A DNA stretch of 15,464 nt. Source: an uncultured Clostridia bacterium. GTDB taxonomy: Bacteria > Bacillota > Clostridia > Christensenellales > Borkfalkiaceae. Shown here one piece after another: positions 1 to 7,751 of this stretch (the stretch's first letter is position 1; every line of letters starts with the position of its first letter). The translations under genes and the position numbers were made by a program. The stretch is from NCBI GenBank assembly GCA_900548845.1, contig URMI01000003.1, forward strand, positions 1 through 15,464, in the 5' to 3' direction. The notes beneath the pieces were generated by a model. It was not told the DNA's origin and searched no databases. It worked only from the letters and a program-made list of their open reading frames with translations.

Positions 1-43
1 TCTTGTGCGGAGAAGGTCCATATTCCCTATTGTATTCTCCCCG

Positions 44-80
44 CCCCGCCCGTTATGAAAAAACCCCGCCCGTTATGAAA
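44..80. repeat. 17-bp direct repeat, two copies 20 bp apart
   Basis: CCCCGCCCGTTATGAAA occurs exactly at 44-60 and again at 64-80, separated by AAA. The 20-bp period is close to two helical turns, so a regulator could bind both copies on one DNA face. A simple tandem duplication is equally possible. The rest of 1-156 holds no gene I can support. It has only a weak 6-bp inverted repeat, GGAGAA at 9-14 and TTCTCC at 35-40. Confidence 0.55.
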
Positions 81-142
81 GCAGCGCGGGAAGAAAAGAA
101 GGGCGCATTTGAAAGATGCCGGCACCTTCCCCGCTTCCCTTT

Positions 143-160
143 GCATAAGATGGCGTATGG
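143..160 (+). promoter_or_regulatory. Start-site element GCATANRATGGCGTATGG, copy 1
   Basis: The sequence is GCATAAGATGGCGTATGG, and its last ATG (157) is the start codon of the LysM gene. The CATAAGAT core resembles the CATANNNT -10 box of the sporulation sigma factors SigE and SigK. It lies 5 nt before the start codon, so the transcript would be nearly leaderless. CATA and TATG also form a short dyad spaced by 8 bp. I see no convincing -35: an AC at 124-125 is 18 nt upstream, one more than usual for SigK. No Shine-Dalgarno sequence is present. Confidence 0.55.
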
Positions 161-444
161 GATACGAACTCTCTCTTTCCCGCCCGCGCTTTCTCTGCGT
201 AAGGCGGGGCATGACGCTCGAGAAGATCGCCCGCACCTACTTTCTTCCGCCCCGCGTGCTCGCCGCCGCGGCGGGGCTTGAAGAAGAGCCCGAAGAGGGG
301 CAGGTGCTTTTGCTCCCTGCGGGCGGGAACTTATACCGGGTGCGCGGCGGGGAAACAAAGGCGCTCCTTTCGGGGAGCGAGCAAAAATTCCAAGAAAAAA
401 ACTGCACAAAGTGGCTGTATCCCACGCAGCGCGTGCTTCTCTGA
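157..444 (+). CDS. Small protein with two LysM-like repeats
   Basis: A 95-residue protein made almost entirely of two LysM-like units. The first (about residues 11-50) has the pattern RFLCVRRGMTLEKIA, then an alternating hydrophobic helix, then EGQVLLLP. The second (about 53-95) begins LYRVRGGET, is shorter, and ends LYPTQRVLL. LysM domains bind the GlcNAc-containing glycan of peptidoglycan. Small LysM proteins are common in spore coat and cortex assembly. There is no signal peptide or membrane segment, so a cytoplasmic or coat location is more likely than secretion. I chose the ATG at 157 because the GCATANRATGGCGTATGG element ends there; the frame opens further upstream at 109. A terminator follows at 479-510, so the gene is its own transcription unit. 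The LysM call is fairly good; the sporulation role is inferred. Confidence 0.7.
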   Translation: MGYELSLSRPRFLCVRRGMTLEKIARTYFLPPRVLAAAAGLEEEPEEGQVLLLPAGGNLYRVRGGETKALLSGSEQKFQEKNCTKWLYPTQRVLL

Positions 445-478
445 GGGCGCAAAAACGGGCAGAAACCGTGCAGGATAC

Positions 479-510
479 GGGCGTATTTCCGCGAAAATGC
501 GCCCTTTTTT
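479..510 (+). terminator. Rho-independent terminator after the LysM gene
   Basis: GGGCGTATTT (479-488) pairs with AAATGCGCCC (495-504) over 10 bp with one G-U pair and a 6-nt loop. Six T follow at 505-510. It separates the LysM gene from the ATPase promoter. Confidence 0.8.
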
Positions 511-540
511 GCTGCCGTGCGGGCGGCAAAAGTTTTTTTG

Positions 541-583
541 GGCAATCTATACAGTCTCATGGGCAATCTTTGTTACGATTGCC
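541..583. promoter_or_regulatory. Operator-like repeats upstream of the ATPase promoter
   Basis: GGCAATC (562-568) and GATTGCC (577-583) form a perfect 7-bp inverted repeat with an 8-bp spacer, ending 2 bp before the -35 box. A third half-site in direct orientation, GGCAATC, lies at 541-547, exactly 21 bp upstream of the first arm and on the same helical face. This is the geometry expected for a dimeric regulator with an accessory half-site. The regulator is not identified. Confidence 0.5.
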
Positions 584-585
584 TA

Positions 586-614
586 TTGCAAAATCGGGCA
601 TTTTCGTGTAAAAT
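586..614 (+). promoter_or_regulatory. Promoter of the sugar ABC ATPase gene
   Basis: TTGCAA (586-591) and TAAAAT (609-614) are separated by 17 bp in a locally AT-rich stretch. A strong GGAGG ribosome site (633-637) lies 5 nt before the start codon at 643. The leader is about 20 nt, too short for a riboswitch. Confidence 0.65.
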
Positions 615-642
615 ATCCTCAAAACATGATTTGGAGGAAACT

Positions 643-2001
<1,359 letters not shown>

Positions 2002-2079
2002 CCTCTTTCTCTCATCCCTCAGTTCCCGAAAACGTTCCACAAACGTTTCTCATCTGCTTTCCCCAAAGCACCACTACGG

Positions 2080-2106
2080 AAGAACGCCCCTTGCGGGCGT
2101 TCTTTC
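2080..2106 (+). terminator. Terminator after the ABC ATPase gene
   Basis: AGAACGCCC (2081-2089) pairs perfectly with GGGCGTTCT (2095-2103) around a 5-nt loop, followed by the T-rich TTCATTTT. Upstream, at 2030-2048, a second smaller hairpin (AAACGTT / AACGTTT, 5-nt loop) is of unknown role. Confidence 0.7.
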
Positions 2107-2186
2107 ATTTTGCCCTTCCTATCGTCCCGGCACATTCTTCTCCCGCCTTCTCCCCGCCCCAATTTCCCGCACCGTGCGCGAAAAAA

Positions 2187-2215
2187 TTGACAAACCGCCG
2201 CAAAAGCGATATACT
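2187..2215 (+). promoter_or_regulatory. SigA-type promoter of the metal-transporter operon
   Basis: A perfect -35 TTGACA (2187-2192), a 17-bp spacer and -10 TATACT (2210-2215). Transcription would begin near 2222. The upstream in-frame ATG at 2174 therefore lies outside the transcript and cannot be the start of the next gene. Confidence 0.85.
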
Positions 2216-2269
2216 TTCCCTCGTTACGGGGGCGGTCTCGCTCCCCAGGAACTCACGGAGGCCCGCACT

Positions 2270-3223
2270 TTGCTCGACGTCGTTTTGGATGCCCTTCTCG
2301 ATACGCTCAAAATGCTGCCCTTCCTGTTCGTGCTCTATGTGCTCATCGAACTTTTGGAGCACCGCACGCGGGTGGGGGCGCCTTCGCGCGCGCTCTCGGG
2401 AAGAGCGGCGCCCCTCATCGGGGGAGCGACGGGCCTTATCCCCTTGTGCGGCTTTTCGGTGATGGCGGGCAAGCTCTTCGAACGCGGCCTCATCACCCTC
2501 GGCACCCTCCTTGCCGTGTTCATTGCGACCAACGACGAAGCCCTGCTCGTCCTCGCCCTTGCAGAACTTTCCTGGCAGCGCAAGCTCCTCTCCATCGGCG
2601 TCATTCTTATCGTCAAGCTTGTGCTCGCCGCCGCGGCGGGGTATCTTGCCGACTTCCTCTTCCGCAGGAAAGCGCAGCCGCTTTCTCCTTTGCCCGCGCC
2701 CGCCCATGACCACGCTCACGACCATGATCACGACCATGAACACGCTCATGAGCATCACGATCACGGCCACGGGCACGATCGCGAAGAATTCCACGTCTGC
2801 GAACACAAGCATGAGGGGGCATTGACGCTCTATTTCCTCTCGCCTCTTCTGCACGCGCTGCAGGTGGCGGCAGCCATCCTCGTCGTCAACTTCGCCTTCG
2901 GCACCCTCTTTTACCTCGTGGGGGAGGAGCGCGTCGTCGGCTTTCTGGAGGGCGCGGGCTATTGGTTCCAGCCTCTCGTCGCCGTCCTTGTCGGGCTGGT
3001 GCCCAACTGCGCTTCGAGCGTCGTCCTCGCCGAAACGTACGCGGTGGGCGGGCTCACCCTTGCAAGCTGCCTTGCGGGGCTCGTCACCAACACAGGGCTC
3101 GGCATTTTGGTGCTCTTCCAAAACGCCAAGGCATGGAAGCGTAACCTTGCGGTCCTCGGCGCGCTCACCGCGCTCGGCATCGCCGTCGGGTATGCGGGCA
3201 ACGCCCTCATGCTGCTCTTTTAA
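2270..3223 (+). CDS. Putative heavy-metal/manganese transporter with His-rich loop (ArsP_2-like)
   Basis: A polytopic membrane protein resembling the putative manganese or 10-TM heavy-metal exporter family (ArsP_2-like). Two internal halves carry related motifs: GLIPLCGFSVMAG with a following ATNDEALLVL (about 56-95), and LVPNCASSVVLAE with a following LVTNTGLGILVLF. Between the halves lies a hydrophilic loop (about 146-181) with 16 histidines alternating with Asp, Glu and Gly, which probably binds divalent metal. I place the start at TTG 2270 because GGAGG (2257-2261) lies 8 nt upstream and the ATG at 2174 precedes the promoter. This gives 317 residues. HisC follows after 12 nt with a strong ribosome site, so they are co-transcribed. 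The cation and direction of transport are not settled by sequence. Confidence 0.75.
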   Translation: MLDVVLDALLDTLKMLPFLFVLYVLIELLEHRTRVGAPSRALSGRAAPLIGGATGLIPLCGFSVMAGKLFERGLITLGTLLAVFIATNDEALLVLALAELSWQRKLLSIGVILIVKLVLAAAAGYLADFLFRRKAQPLSPLPAPAHDHAHDHDHDHEHAHEHHDHGHGHDREEFHVCEHKHEGALTLYFLSPLLHALQVAAAILVVNFAFGTLFYLVGEERVVGFLEGAGYWFQPLVAVLVGLVPNCASSVVLAETYAVGGLTLASCLAGLVTNTGLGILVLFQNAKAWKRNLAVLGALTALGIAVGYAGNALMLLF

Positions 3224-3235
3224 GGAGGAAATGCT

Positions 3236-4297
3236 ATGAACTTTCTGAGCCTGCGGGCGCAAGCCATCGCGCCTTACACGGCGGGCGAACAGCCTGCCGA
3301 TAAGCAGTACGTCAAGCTCAACACCAACGAAAACCCGTACCCGCCCTCGCCGCGCGCCACCGAAGTGCTCCGCGCCTTCGATGCAGGGGCACTCCGCCTC
3401 TATCCCCGCCCCGATGCGGACGGCCTCCGCGCCGCCATCGCCCGTGCGGAAGGGGTGGAAGAGAGCAACGTCTTCTGCGGCAACGGGTCGGACGAAGTGC
3501 TGGCGCTCTCCTTCCCCGCCTTTTTCGACGAAGGGGGGAAGCCTGCCTGCTTTGCAGACCTTACTTACAGCTTTTACGAAGTCTTCGCCGCCTTTTTCGG
3601 CGTGAAGACGCACATCGTGCCCTTAAAAGCCGACTTTTCCTTCGACCTTGCGGCAATGCAGGCTGCCGACTGCGCGGGGTATTATCTCTGCAACCCCAAC
3701 GCGCCGACGGGCATCGCCCTGCCCCTTTCCACGGTGGAGCACTTCGTCGCTTCGGTCGGGGAGCGCATCGTCATCGCCGACGAGGCGTACATGGACTTTT
3801 ACGGGCAGTCCGCCGTGCCGCTCACGAAGAAATACAAGAACCTGCTCGTCGTCAAGACGTTCTCCAAGAGCTATTCCCTGGCGGGCATCCGCTGCGGCTA
3901 CGCCGTGGGGGATGAGGCGCTCATCGGCGGGCTCTTCCGCATGAAGGACTGCTTCAATTCCTATCCCGTGGACGCCGTCGCGCAGGCGGTGTGCGCCGCG
4001 GCGGTGGAAGATAAGGACTACCGCGATAAGACGGCGGCGCTCGTCAAAGAGGAACGCACCCGTCTCCGCGAAGCGCTGCTCTCTCTCGGCTTCACCGTGC
4101 CCGAATCGGGCGCCAACTTCCTCTTTGCGGGAAGGGCAAAGAAAAGCGGCGGCGAACTTTACCGCGCCCTGAAAGAGGAGGGCGTTTTGGTGCGCTATTG
4201 GGAGAAGCCCATCCTTCGCGATTTTGTGCGCATCACGATCGGCACGCCCGAACAAAACGACGTGCTGCTCAAAAAACTCAAACAGATCTTAATATAG
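3236..4297 (+). CDS. hisC: Histidinol-phosphate aminotransferase
   Basis: A PLP-dependent class I/II aminotransferase. In histidine biosynthesis HisC converts imidazole-acetol phosphate and glutamate to histidinol phosphate and 2-oxoglutarate. Family marks include LNTNENPYPPSP (about 28-39), YPRPDADGLRAAIA, GNGSDEVL (82-89), NPNAPTG (153-159), ADEAYMDF (181-188), the Schiff-base lysine K211 in KTFSKSYSLAGIRCG, and a C-terminal VRITIGTPEQND in the arginine-binding region. The 353-residue length is normal. AAGGAGG lies 7 nt before the ATG and the metal-transporter stop is 12 nt upstream. No other his gene is present, so this is a stand-alone copy. HisC-like enzymes can also act on aromatic amino acids, so the substrate is inferred from family. 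Confidence 0.9.
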   Translation: MNFLSLRAQAIAPYTAGEQPADKQYVKLNTNENPYPPSPRATEVLRAFDAGALRLYPRPDADGLRAAIARAEGVEESNVFCGNGSDEVLALSFPAFFDEGGKPACFADLTYSFYEVFAAFFGVKTHIVPLKADFSFDLAAMQAADCAGYYLCNPNAPTGIALPLSTVEHFVASVGERIVIADEAYMDFYGQSAVPLTKKYKNLLVVKTFSKSYSLAGIRCGYAVGDEALIGGLFRMKDCFNSYPVDAVAQAVCAAAVEDKDYRDKTAALVKEERTRLREALLSLGFTVPESGANFLFAGRAKKSGGELYRALKEEGVLVRYWEKPILRDFVRITIGTPEQNDVLLKKLKQILI

Positions 4298-4309
4298 GGA
4301 GTTCCCCGT

Positions 4310-5374
4310 ATGCAGCTCATTTCTGCGTCCGTACCAAAGAGAAACGCGCCCTCGGGCGTCGCAAACGGCCAAAATGAGCTTTTGTTTTCCACCGTGCAGG
4401 AGGCGGCGGAAGCGCAGTTTTCCCGCTTTGCGGGCGGAAAGCTCGCGCTCGTGAGCGATCCCGAACGCTTTGCGCTCTTTCGCGGCTTTGCGCTCTCCCC
4501 GCGCGCCCTCTCCCTCATCCTGGAAGAGGACGCCCTGCCCCTCTTTTCCCTGCCCGAGGGCGTTTCCTGCATCCTCGCGGCGGGCGGGGAAGGGGTGCTC
4601 ATCGCCGCCCGCTGTTTTGCCGAGGTGCGCCGCATCCCCTGCGTGCTCTTTCCCGCCGACGCGTCTTTGCGCGGGGTTTCGGAAGAGGAGGCCTATATCA
4701 CCCTCGGCGGCAAGGGCGCCCTTCACCGCCTCGCGCCCGCCTCCGTCTGCTGCGACAAAGCGCTGCTCATGCCCACCCTCGGCGAAGGGTACGCGGCGCT
4801 CCTGCTTGCCCGTCTCGCCTGTTTCGAGGGGCGCGCGCTCGCGGCGTTCGGGATGGGGGAGCCCCGCCCCGAAGCTCCCGCGTTCGAAGCGACCTTCGAG
4901 TGCGTCCTCCGCGCCGCGTATGTTCTGCCTTCCGCCCTTCGCGAAGGGGAGGGCTTCACGCTCGCCGCGCTCCTTCAGAAGGACGGCGAAAAAACGCCCC
5001 ATTGGCGGGCGTATGTGCAGCTTTCTGCCCTCTATGCGGCGTTCTTCGAAAAGGGCAGGCCCCGCCGCACCTTCGTGCCCGACTACGCGCGCCGTGCCCT
5101 TCGTGCGGGCGCCCCGCTCTGCGCCCGTGTGCCCTCGCCCGAAGAGTACGCCCTCCGCGCTCTCACGCTCGAGCGCATCCGAAGCTCCTTTGCAAAGGAA
5201 GCCAAAACGCTGCTGGAAGCGCGCGAAAGGCAAGCGGAGCACATCTCATCGCTCTCCGCTGCGCCCCTGTCTCTTCGCGGCGGGAACACCTTCCGCCTCC
5301 GGTATCTGCCCGAATTCGCCCCGCGCGGGCTCTCTTCCGTCATCCGCGATTTCGGGCTTTTGGACCTTGACTGA
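4310..5374 (+). CDS. Degenerate glycerol-1-phosphate-dehydrogenase-like protein (active site lost)
   Basis: A 354-residue protein with no clear family match at first sight. Its first half follows the layout of the glycerol-1-phosphate dehydrogenase / iron alcohol dehydrogenase / dehydroquinate synthase fold. A Rossmann-like strand (KLALVSDPERF, 44-54) comes first. CILAAGGEGVLIAARCFAEV (87-106) sits where the family has GGG-x-x-D-x-x-K, and IPCVLFPADASLRGV (109-123) where it has the IP-x-I-x-PT-x-x-S-x-DG motif. APASVCCDKALL (142-153) stands for the P-x-x-V-x-x-D segment. Key residues are missing: the Asp of the NAD-binding segment, and the metal-ligand Asp, where GEGYAAL replaces GDxxGK. The end, VIRDFGLLDLD, recalls the family C terminus. 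An AGGGAG site lies 8 nt before the ATG, 12 nt after hisC. It is probably a non-catalytic paralogue; the assignment rests on my reading and could be wrong. Confidence 0.45.
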   Translation: MQLISASVPKRNAPSGVANGQNELLFSTVQEAAEAQFSRFAGGKLALVSDPERFALFRGFALSPRALSLILEEDALPLFSLPEGVSCILAAGGEGVLIAARCFAEVRRIPCVLFPADASLRGVSEEEAYITLGGKGALHRLAPASVCCDKALLMPTLGEGYAALLLARLACFEGRALAAFGMGEPRPEAPAFEATFECVLRAAYVLPSALREGEGFTLAALLQKDGEKTPHWRAYVQLSALYAAFFEKGRPRRTFVPDYARRALRAGAPLCARVPSPEEYALRALTLERIRSSFAKEAKTLLEARERQAEHISSLSAAPLSLRGGNTFRLRYLPEFAPRGLSSVIRDFGLLDLD

Positions 5375-5458
5375 ATCGGGCGCAGCTTGCGTCCGTTCCC
5401 GTCCGCGCCTTCCAACACCCCGTCCGCCTCTCATATCCAACGCCACCAAGGAGTCCAT

Positions 5459-6238
5459 ATGACCAAAGAACAACTGCTCGAAAGCACCGACGCCTTCCTC
5501 TTCGACCTCGACGGCACCGTCTATCTCGACGAGACGCCCATCGGCGATGTCAAGGGGACGCTCGCCCGCCTCCGCGCCCTCAAAAAGCGCGTCGTCTTCG
5601 TCACCAACAACTCTTCGAAGACGGAAGAGGAGTACCGCAAAAAGCTTTCCCGCATCGGCATCCTGGGGGAGGGCGATCTCATCTACACTTCGGCGATGGC
5701 GGCGGCGGAGCACGTTTTTGCGCATTTTCCGAAAAAGAGGGTGCATCTCCTTGCGACGGACGCGGTGAAGGAAGAATTCGCCCGCACCGTGCCCCTTGTG
5801 GAGGATGAGCCCGACGTTGTCATCCTCGCCTACGATACGAGCCTCACCTTTGCAAAGCTCAAACGCTTCAACGAGTTCCTGGCGGGGGGAGCATACTTCA
5901 TCGCCACCCATCCCGACGCCGTCTGCCCCACAAAGGGCGTTCCCATGCCCGACGTCGGCTCCTTTTTAGAGCTTTTCTACGCCTCCTCGGGGCGGCGGCC
6001 AGATCTTGTCGTGGGCAAGCCCAATACGGTGATGGGGGAAAGCTTAGAACGCCGCCTGCACATCCCCCGCACCCGCATGTGCATGGTGGGGGACAGGCTT
6101 CACACCGACATCCGCTTCGGCAACAACTGCTCCATGCACACCGCGCTCGTTTTGAGCGGCGAAACGACGGAAGAGACGCGGAAGAACTACCCCGACGAGC
6201 CCACGCTCGTTCTTCCCGACGTCAATGCGCTCCTCTGA
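5459..6238 (+). CDS. HAD-IIA family phosphatase (NagD/AraL-like)
   Basis: A 259-residue HAD-superfamily hydrolase of subfamily IIA, the group that includes NagD, AraL and phosphoglycolate phosphatases, which hydrolyse sugar and polyol phosphates. Motif I is FDLDGTVY with nucleophile D16 and acid/base D18. Motif II is VTNNSS (48-53), motif III GKP (186-188), and motif IV GDRLHTDI (211-218). The C2-type cap lies between motifs II and III. AAGGAG precedes the ATG at 5459; the frame extends upstream to 5387 without a ribosome site. It sits 84 nt after the dehydrogenase-like gene in the same direction. Glycerol-1-phosphate-type dehydrogenases and AraL/NagD phosphatases are neighbours in some Firmicute operons, so a linked polyol-phosphate role is possible but unproven. 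The substrate cannot be read from sequence. Confidence 0.88.
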   Translation: MTKEQLLESTDAFLFDLDGTVYLDETPIGDVKGTLARLRALKKRVVFVTNNSSKTEEEYRKKLSRIGILGEGDLIYTSAMAAAEHVFAHFPKKRVHLLATDAVKEEFARTVPLVEDEPDVVILAYDTSLTFAKLKRFNEFLAGGAYFIATHPDAVCPTKGVPMPDVGSFLELFYASSGRRPDLVVGKPNTVMGESLERRLHIPRTRMCMVGDRLHTDIRFGNNCSMHTALVLSGETTEETRKNYPDEPTLVLPDVNALL

Positions 6239-6240
6239 GC

Positions 6241-6267
6241 GTTTCATCTCCCCCCGGATGCGGGTAT
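6241..6267 (+). promoter_or_regulatory. SigB-like promoter upstream of the sigma-factor operon
   Basis: GTTTCA (6241-6246) and GGGTAT (6262-6267) with 15 bp between them closely match the SigB promoter consensus of Bacillus subtilis (GTTTAA, 12-15 bp, GGGTAT). The operon encodes a sigma factor of that family, so autoregulation is likely. The leader to the start codon at 6347 is about 70 nt and contains a small palindrome, CGTAAAATTACG (6284-6295). A SigA promoter in the same AT-rich patch is not excluded. Confidence 0.6.
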
Positions 6268-6346
6268 ATTTATCATAAGAGAACGTAAAATTACGCGCCC
6301 CCAAGTGCGGGCGGCGCGGCGAGCGCCCAAAAGCGCGGAGGACAGC

Positions 6347-6655
6347 ATGAAAGAAGTTCACATCTTAGCCACCACGCCCGAAGTCTGCATCGCCCTTTCG
6401 GGGACGATCGATTCGGGCAATGCCGAAGAGTTCGGCGCCGAAGTCATCGCCGCTTACGACAGCGCCCCGGGCGACATCTCGTTCGAATGTTCGGGGCTCG
6501 AATTTATCGATTCGACGACGCTCGGCACCTTCGTTAAAATTTTGAAGCACGTCAAAACGGACGGGCACAAGATGAAGCTTTCGGGCCTCAACGCCCACAT
6601 CAGAAAGCTCTTCGTCATCTGCGCGCTCGATACCATCATGGAGATCGCATCATGA
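6347..6655 (+). CDS. STAS-domain anti-anti-sigma factor (RsbV/SpoIIAA-like)
   Basis: A 102-residue single STAS domain. In partner-switching systems, such proteins bind and sequester the anti-sigma kinase when unphosphorylated, freeing the sigma factor. The phosphorylation-site motif is FIDSTTLGTFV. Its Ser is residue 56, the same number as the phosphorylated Ser of B. subtilis RsbV (YIDSTGLG). The N-terminal strand (EVCIALSGTIDSGNAEEF) and later KMKLSGLNAHIRKLFVICALD segment fit the family. The ATG at 6347 is fixed by GGAGG at 6337-6341. Its stop overlaps the next start as ATGA. The cluster order STAS - ATPase-like - sigma is that of rsbV-rsbW-sigB and spoIIAA-AB-AC. Promoter type favours a SigB-like system over sporulation SigF, but this is not certain. 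Confidence 0.88.
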   Translation: MKEVHILATTPEVCIALSGTIDSGNAEEFGAEVIAAYDSAPGDISFECSGLEFIDSTTLGTFVKILKHVKTDGHKMKLSGLNAHIRKLFVICALDTIMEIAS

Positions 6656-7017
6656 ACGCCCTCATCGATCTGAAAGTACCCCTTCAAAGCGAACTTCTCA
6701 CGACCGTGCGCTTGCTTACGGGCGGCGTCTGCTCCCTCGCGGGGCTCGGGCTCGAAGAGAGCGAGGACTGCAAGGTGTGCGTCACCGAAAGTCTGCTCCT
6801 TCTGAAGCACGCGGGCTTTTTGTCGGCGCGCCTTATTTTCACGCGCGAAGAGGGCATCCGCGTCGCTGTACGGGGCGAAGAGGGCGGCGGCGAAGCCGTC
6901 TCTTCGATGGAAGAGGAGATCTCGGTGGCGCTTCTAGAGGCGCTCGTCGAAGATCTCAAAATGGAGCGGACGGAGTCGGGCGTTGCCTCCGTCTCCTTCG
7001 GGTTTGGTCAGAAGTGA
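6652..7017 (+). CDS. Degenerate RsbW/SpoIIAB-like anti-sigma factor
   Basis: A 121-residue protein in the position of the anti-sigma kinase gene. Its layout follows the HATPase_c_2 fold: an N-terminal strand-helix (DLKVPLQSELLTTVRLLTGGV), SEDCKVCVTESLLLLKHA (37-54) in place of the N-box, IRVAVRGEEGGG in place of the G1 box, and a C-terminal helix-strand (LLEALVEDLKMERTESGVASVSFGF). The ATP-binding chemistry looks lost. The general-base Glu (E46) remains, but the Mg-binding Asn is Leu, the DxGxG aspartate is absent, and no G2 glycine motif is visible. It is probably a binding-only anti-sigma factor or a decayed kinase. Start and stop overlap its neighbours (ATGA and TGATG), so expression is coupled. 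The identification depends partly on context. Confidence 0.6.
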   Translation: MNALIDLKVPLQSELLTTVRLLTGGVCSLAGLGLEESEDCKVCVTESLLLLKHAGFLSARLIFTREEGIRVAVRGEEGGGEAVSSMEEEISVALLEALVEDLKMERTESGVASVSFGFGQK

Positions 7018-7751
7018 TGGACGAAACACAGCTTTTTCAGGAATATAAGAAGACGCACGATGTAAAACTTCGGAACGAGATCGCCGAAAAGTACCTCTTC
7101 ATCGCCTCCATGATCGCAAAAAAGTTCGTGGGGCGGGGCGTGGAGTACGACGATCTCTTTCAGGTCGCCTCGCTGGCGCTCCTCAAAGGCATCGACCGCT
7201 TCGACGAGACGAAGGGCCTCAAATTTTCCACCTTCATCACGCCCACCATCACGGGGGAGATCAAGAACTACTTCCGCGACCGCTCCCGCCTCATCCACCT
7301 GCCCCGCCGCGTGGCGGAGCTGAGAGTGAGCGTCAAGAAGGCGGAAGAGGAACTCACCCTTGAAAACGGCAAGAGCCCCACGGCGAAGGAGATCGCCGAA
7401 AAGCTGGGCGTTCCCGAAGAAGAGGTATTGAGCTGCATGGAAGCAGGCAGCGTCGTCTCGCTGGACCGCCCCGCCGACGGCGAAGACGGGGAAGACGGCG
7501 CAAGCTTTTACGACGTGCTCCCCGCAGGGGAAGACGCCTTCGAGCGCATCGAACAAAACGACGCCGTCCGCCGCGCGCTCTCTCTTCTGAGCGAGCCCGA
7601 AAAGCAGCTCGTCTCTTATCGCTTCGGGCAGGAGCTCTCGCAGGCGGAGACGGCAAGAAGGATGAACGTTTCGCAGATGTATGTCTCGCGCATGGAGCGC
7701 AAGATCCTGCAAAAACTCAAAGAAGACCTCAAACAGGGGATGGCAGAATGA
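7017..7751 (+). CDS. RNA polymerase sigma factor, SigB/SigF/SigG family
   Basis: A 244-residue sigma-70 group 3 factor. Region 2 (about 20-90) contains YLFIASMIAKKFVGRGVEYDDLFQ and the -10-recognition segment FSTFITPTITGEIKNYFRD, which is the hallmark of the SigB/F/G subfamily (F-x-T-Y/F-x-x-P-x-I-x-GEI-x-x-YFRD). Region 3 (about 93-150) has HLPRRVAEL and PTAKEIAEKLGV. Region 4 (about 185-235) has the helix-turn-helix ELSQAETARRMNVSQMYVSRMERK. Length is normal for the family. The ATG at 7017 shares its A with the previous stop (TGATG). Gene order and the SigB-like upstream promoter favour a stress-type SigB role. SigF/SigG of sporulation are the alternatives, and I therefore leave the symbol blank. 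Confidence 0.93.
   Translation: MDETQLFQEYKKTHDVKLRNEIAEKYLFIASMIAKKFVGRGVEYDDLFQVASLALLKGIDRFDETKGLKFSTFITPTITGEIKNYFRDRSRLIHLPRRVAELRVSVKKAEEELTLENGKSPTAKEIAEKLGVPEEEVLSCMEAGSVVSLDRPADGEDGEDGASFYDVLPAGEDAFERIEQNDAVRRALSLLSEPEKQLVSYRFGQELSQAETARRMNVSQMYVSRMERKILQKLKEDLKQGMAE

Noticed and set aside
150..281. Short peptides beginning MAYG from the first ATG inside ATGGCGTATGG
   Set aside because: All three elements can encode MAYG plus a basic residue, but this follows from the shared DNA; the longer frames are Arg-rich shadows and the second ATG opens better proteins.
2030..2048. AAACGTT / AACGTTT hairpin after the ATPase gene as a LacI-type operator
   Set aside because: It lies downstream of the gene and upstream of a terminator, not near a promoter; a chance palindrome is as likely.
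2174..2269. Upstream ATG start for the metal transporter
   Set aside because: The TTGACA/TATACT promoter lies inside this stretch, so the ATG would not be in the mRNA.
2700..2790. Repetitive CAC/CAT-GAC tract as a DNA repeat
   Set aside because: It simply encodes the His-Asp loop of the transporter.
2105..3613. A 502-codon minus-strand frame over the metal transporter and start of hisC
   Set aside because: Shadow of two well-supported plus-strand genes; the product is low-complexity Glu/Gly/Arg-rich.
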